This document shows positions 6,899 through 9,730 of a stretch of DNA of 9,730 nt, piece after piece. How positions within the stretch are numbered: position 1 is the stretch's first letter; every line of letters begins with the position of its first letter. This DNA is from an uncultured Bacteroidales bacterium. Its GTDB lineage: Bacteria; Bacteroidota; Bacteroidia; Bacteroidales; Bacteroidaceae. A program made the translations under genes and the position numbers. The stretch is from NCBI GenBank assembly GCA_945837185.1, contig CAMAMZ010000071.1, positions 1 through 9,730 on the forward strand, in the 5' to 3' direction. Below the pieces are notes generated by a model. It made no database searches, was not told the DNA's origin, and saw only the letters and a program-made list of their open reading frames with translations.

Positions 6899-7984
6899 TT
6901 AAATCAGCCATCCCAGAGATGCGCACACCGTGGTAAGCACGAGCACACAGAGCATCAGAGGCATGATATACTTCCACTCAAGCTTCAGAATCTGGTCGAC
7001 ACGCAGACGGGGGAAGGTCCAACGTACCCACATGAGAATCCAGACAATGAAGAAGGTCTTGCCAAAGAACCAAACAAAACCTGGGATGAGGTTCATGACA
7101 TTGTCGAAAGCCTCCACACCAATGTTGATGGGCGCCCAACCGCCAAGGAACACACCACTGGCAATGCCGGAAATGACAAACAGATTGAGATACTCGGCAA
7201 GGTAATAGAAGCCAAAGCCCATACCGGAATATTCGGTGTGATAACCTGCGGTAAGCTCACTCTCGGCCTCGGCAAGGTCGAAAGGACCACGGTTTGCTTC
7301 TGCATTACCGGCAACAAGGAATACCAAGAATGCCAAGATGGCTGGGATATGTCCTTGTATGAGCAAACACTTCCAAGGACCAGTCTGGGCCTCAACGATG
7401 CCACTCATCTGCATCGTTCCGGTGAGGATTACGGCACAGATAAGGCAGAGTCCGAGCGACATTTCATAGGAAATCATCTGCACGGCACCACGCATGGCAG
7501 ACACTACCGAATACTTGTTGTTGGAACCCCATCCTGCCAAGAAGATGCCAAGCACACCAATGGAGCTGATGGCTGTGAGAAGGAAGATACCTACATTGAA
7601 ATCGAGAATATGCATCCCCTTGTTCCATGGCAGGAACGAGAAGGTGCCCACAGAAGCTGCAATGACCAAGATAGGAGCAATGCAGTAGAGCAACTTATCG
7701 GCCTTGTCGACAGCGAAGATTTCTTTGATGAGCATCTTCAACACATCGGCAAACACCTGAAGTGTGCCCCAAGGACCTACACGGACCGGACCGATGCGGC
7801 ACTGGAAGTAAGCACACACCTTGCGTTCCATGAATATCAGTACGATAGCTATGAGCGCATAGGCAAGAAGGATGCCTACACCAACAAGCACGCACTCTAT
7901 CAAGATAGCCCAGAAGTCGCAGAGACCGAGGGTCTGGCGAAGCAACTGGTCAATCCAATTTGTTACTATAGAGAAATCAAACAT
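6899..7984 (-). CDS. nuoH: NADH-quinone oxidoreductase subunit H (complex I)
   Basis: This 361-residue membrane subunit with about eight helices anchors the peripheral arm and forms much of the quinone chamber with NuoB and NuoD. Strong signatures are FMERKVCAYFQCRIGPVRVG (51-70), PWGTLQVFADVLKMLIKE (71-88), the acidic loop FDLAEAESELTAGYHTEYSG (235-254), and PRLRVDQILKLEWKYIMPL near the C-terminus. The acidic loop is the best-known family signature and belongs to the region linking quinone reduction to proton movement. The length is normal (320-360). The start is supported by TAAGGA 8 nt upstream. The 66-bp gap after nuoCD is the longest in the operon here. In most bacteria nuoE, nuoF and nuoG stand at this spot, and none of them is present. 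Confidence 0.97.
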   Translation of the reverse strand: MFDFSIVTNWIDQLLRQTLGLCDFWAILIECVLVGVGILLAYALIAIVLIFMERKVCAYFQCRIGPVRVGPWGTLQVFADVLKMLIKEIFAVDKADKLLYCIAPILVIAASVGTFSFLPWNKGMHILDFNVGIFLLTAISSIGVLGIFLAGWGSNNKYSVVSAMRGAVQMISYEMSLGLCLICAVILTGTMQMSGIVEAQTGPWKCLLIQGHIPAILAFLVFLVAGNAEANRGPFDLAEAESELTAGYHTEYSGMGFGFYYLAEYLNLFVISGIASGVFLGGWAPINIGVEAFDNVMNLIPGFVWFFGKTFFIVWILMWVRWTFPRLRVDQILKLEWKYIMPLMLCVLVLTTVCASLGWLI

Positions 7985-7992
7985 TTGTTTAA

Positions 7993-7998
7993 TCCTTA
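7993..7998 (-). promoter_or_regulatory. Shine-Dalgarno site of nuoH
   Basis: Read on the minus strand, TAAGGA lies 8 nt before the nuoH ATG (7984). It supports the chosen start and shows that nuoH can be translated independently of nuoCD, whose stop is 66 bp upstream. Its GGA could pair weakly with TTAACCC just upstream. Confidence 0.6.
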
Positions 7999-8050
7999 TG
8001 GGTTAATTCTTACTGGTTTTACTGAATATCGTGAACTGTGAACAAGCACA

Positions 8051-9616
8051 TTATCTGTCGATATCAGGAATTACAAAATCGAGTGCAGCACCGGTAGTGA
8101 TCAAGTCGGCAATCTTCTCACCGCGAAGCATTTCGTCCATGGCAGCCACATGGTTCAAACCCATAGGACGGAACTTCAGACGATAAGGACTCTTGTCGCC
8201 CCGACTATCGAGATAAACACCTATCTCGCCACGTGCTCCTTCGCAAGAGAAGTACCATTGGCCTTCGGGCACTTTGATGATAGGCTTCTGCTTGATATAG
8301 AAATCACCGGCAGGGATGTTGTCAATGAGTTGTTCGATGATGTGGAGACTCTGACTGAGTTCATCGATACGATTCATATAGCGTGCCATACTATCGCAAC
8401 TCTCACGTGTCACCTGCTCAAAGTCAACCTTGCCATACATGGCATAAGGATGGTTCTTGCGCACATCGTTCTTCCAACCACTGGCGCGACCTGAGCAACC
8501 GGTTACACCATAGCTGATGATATTCTCGCGATTCATGACGCCAATACGCTCCAGACGCTGGTGTGTAATCACGTTGTCGCCAAACACATCCAGATATTCC
8601 TGAATCATAGGACGAAGGTAAGTTATCAAATCCTTTACGTTCTTTACGAAATTGGGATCGATGTCGTCCTGCAATCCTCCTATACGGTAATAGTTCTGGA
8701 TGAGGCGTCCGCCTGTTGTTTCCTCCATAACATTGAGCACATGCTCACGGTCGCGCATGTTGTAGAGGAAAGCTGTAAGGGCACCCAGGTCTTGTGCACA
8801 GCAACCCAAGTAGAGCAAGTGAGAATCAATACGTTGGAGCTCATCCATAATCGTACGGATATATGCGATGCGCTCATTGAGCTCAATACCCATAGCCTCT
8901 TCGATGACACCTACCAGCGCATGACGGTTCATCATGGCACTGAGATAGTCCATACGGTCGGTAAGCGCAAGGGTTTGAGGATAGGTGTATGACTCACACA
9001 TTTTCTCTATGCCACGATGGATATAACCCAAGTGGGGATAGATGCGCTTGATGGTCTCGCCATCGAGCACTGTCTGCAAACGGAGCACACCATGGGTGGA
9101 AGGATGCTGAGGACCGATATTGATTACGAACTCATCGTCTGTGAAGAGCTTATTCTCACGGGCAACCAATTTGCCGTCCTTATCGAGTGAATACTCCAAA
9201 CCAAAGTCTTGTTCCTCATCGGCTTCCAAGGTGTAGCCATTGGCTTGCATATCGTAATCCTTACGGAGTGGATAGCCCTTGAAATCATTGCGCAGATACA
9301 AACGGCGCATGTCTGGATGGCCCAAGAACTTGATGCCTAAGAAATCGAATACTTCCCTTTCCAGGATATTGGCTATTTTCCAAAGATGGCACACGGTGGG
9401 AAGAACAGACTCTCCATCTACTACGCGCGCAAGTTGTTTAACGCTTGTACGAGCGTGCGATTCTGTATTCTCCAGAATATAAACACACCCCAACCCTTCT
9501 TCTCCGAAGTCTTCGCCTATAATGGTAACAAGGTAGTCGAAATGTTGCTCATTCTTCAACTTCGCCATCTCTGCAGCGAAGTGTTCAAAACCGAATTCTT
9601 TATTTTCTAACTTCAT
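8051..9616 (-). CDS. nuoCD: NADH-quinone oxidoreductase fused subunits C and D (complex I)
   Basis: This is a 521-residue fusion of NuoC (about 1-130) and NuoD (about 160-521), joined by an acidic linker. The NuoC part shows EREVFD (86-91), HPDMRR (100-105) and PLRKDYDM (116-123). The NuoD part begins with NIGPQHPSTHGVLRL, whose HPSTHG (171-176) forms part of the quinone site. His175 and Tyr224 (in RMDYLSAM) are 49 residues apart, as are the quinone-ligating His38 and Tyr87 of Thermus Nqo4, so both headgroup ligands appear conserved. The C-terminus ALDFVIPDIDR matches the family end. The segment GVTGCSGRASGWKNDVRKN differs from the common GVTGPxLRxSG. The protein is peripheral and reduces quinone together with NuoB and NuoH. 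The fusion also occurs in enterobacteria, but there NuoE, F and G follow. An AAGGTGG ribosome site 4 nt upstream fixes the start. Confidence 0.97.
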   Translation of the reverse strand: MKLENKEFGFEHFAAEMAKLKNEQHFDYLVTIIGEDFGEEGLGCVYILENTESHARTSVKQLARVVDGESVLPTVCHLWKIANILEREVFDFLGIKFLGHPDMRRLYLRNDFKGYPLRKDYDMQANGYTLEADEEQDFGLEYSLDKDGKLVARENKLFTDDEFVINIGPQHPSTHGVLRLQTVLDGETIKRIYPHLGYIHRGIEKMCESYTYPQTLALTDRMDYLSAMMNRHALVGVIEEAMGIELNERIAYIRTIMDELQRIDSHLLYLGCCAQDLGALTAFLYNMRDREHVLNVMEETTGGRLIQNYYRIGGLQDDIDPNFVKNVKDLITYLRPMIQEYLDVFGDNVITHQRLERIGVMNRENIISYGVTGCSGRASGWKNDVRKNHPYAMYGKVDFEQVTRESCDSMARYMNRIDELSQSLHIIEQLIDNIPAGDFYIKQKPIIKVPEGQWYFSCEGARGEIGVYLDSRGDKSPYRLKFRPMGLNHVAAMDEMLRGEKIADLITTGAALDFVIPDIDR

Positions 9617-9620
9617 GATT

Positions 9621-9627
9621 CCACCTT
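9621..9627 (-). promoter_or_regulatory. Shine-Dalgarno site of nuoCD
   Basis: AAGGTGG on the minus strand lies 4 nt before the nuoCD ATG and overlaps the last bases of the upstream nuoB stop codon. The arrangement favours re-initiation by ribosomes finishing nuoB. Confidence 0.6.
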
Positions 9628-9730
9628 ATTTATTATTAGTAGCCTCAGATTTCGCTTTTCCTGCCGCAGCAGTGATGGTATCGAGTTCCTTACCCAATGT
9701 TTCCACTTCGGCCTTAGAAGGAGCCTTGTC
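9626..9730 (-). CDS. nuoB: 3' end of probable nuoB (complex I subunit B), truncated by the window edge
   Basis: An open frame enters from the right edge and ends in TAA at 9628-9626, giving the last 34 residues of a protein (beginning DKAPSKAEVETLGKELD and ending EATNNK). The tail is rich in Lys, Ala and Glu, is hydrophilic and probably helical or disordered, and has no cluster-binding cysteines. In Bacteroidales nuo operons the gene before nuoCD is nuoB, whose product holds the terminal cluster N2, and the 9-bp gap to nuoCD fits. The identity therefore rests on gene order, because the conserved NuoB core lies outside the window. A NuoB with this charged tail would carry a C-terminal extension beyond the E. 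coli form. A different small gene between nuoB and nuoCD cannot be excluded. Confidence 0.75.
   Translation of the reverse strand, partial: DKAPSKAEVETLGKELDTITAAAGKAKSEATNNK

Noticed and set aside
6896..8041. Long open frame on the plus strand opposite nuoH, theoretically 381 residues
   Set aside because: It lies exactly antisense to nuoH, is rich in His/Thr/Glu in the way reverse-strand readings of membrane protein genes are, and has no domain or ribosome site. The nuoH protein has unmistakable family motifs.
8031..8043. Tandem GTGAAC repeat in the nuoCD-nuoH gap
   Set aside because: Two 6-mers separated by one base are too short to distinguish from chance and have no partner elsewhere in the gap.
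471..9730. Possible new gene cluster or defence, CRISPR or mobile element within the window
   Set aside because: Every gene is a recognisable complex I subunit in conserved order, with no transposase, spacer array or inserted cargo.

Overview
The window shows most of a respiratory complex I (nuo) operon, all on the minus strand. The likely host is a member of Bacteroidota, probably order Bacteroidales (Bacteroides/Prevotella-like). The pointers are a fused nuoCD gene, nuoCD followed directly by nuoH with no nuoE, nuoF or nuoG between them, mostly weak or absent Shine-Dalgarno sequences, and roughly balanced GC in genes beside AT-rich non-coding DNA. Genus level cannot be settled from this sequence.

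Layout, right to left in the direction of transcription: the 3' end of a gene that is almost certainly nuoB (9626-9730, cut by the window edge), nuoCD (8051-9616), nuoH (6899-7984), nuoI (6339-6866), nuoJ (5811-6332), nuoK (5506-5814), nuoL (3509-5500), nuoM (1989-3494) and nuoN (471-1958). Gaps are 5 to 66 bp and nuoJ/nuoK overlap by 4 bp, so the genes form one transcription unit. A strong intrinsic terminator (403-445) lies 25 bp beyond the nuoN stop. The operon promoter must lie to the right of the window, upstream of nuoA.

Together the genes encode the quinone-reducing connecting module (NuoB, CD, I) and the complete proton-pumping membrane arm (NuoH, J, K, L, M, N, with NuoA expected upstream). 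The NADH-oxidising module (NuoE, F, G) is not encoded at its usual place, so the electron donor may be ferredoxin, flavodoxin or an unlinked dehydrogenase. This is a known Bacteroidales theme rather than a new system.

Positions 1-470 carry no credible gene. They hold two identical perfect 20-bp palindromes (170-189 and 236-255) nested in a 25-bp inverted repeat, a weaker long inverted repeat (325-403), and the nuo terminator.

The points most worth a second look are the palindrome pair, loss of the middle proton-pathway lysine in NuoM (Leu223) while NuoL and NuoN keep theirs, and the missing NADH module.
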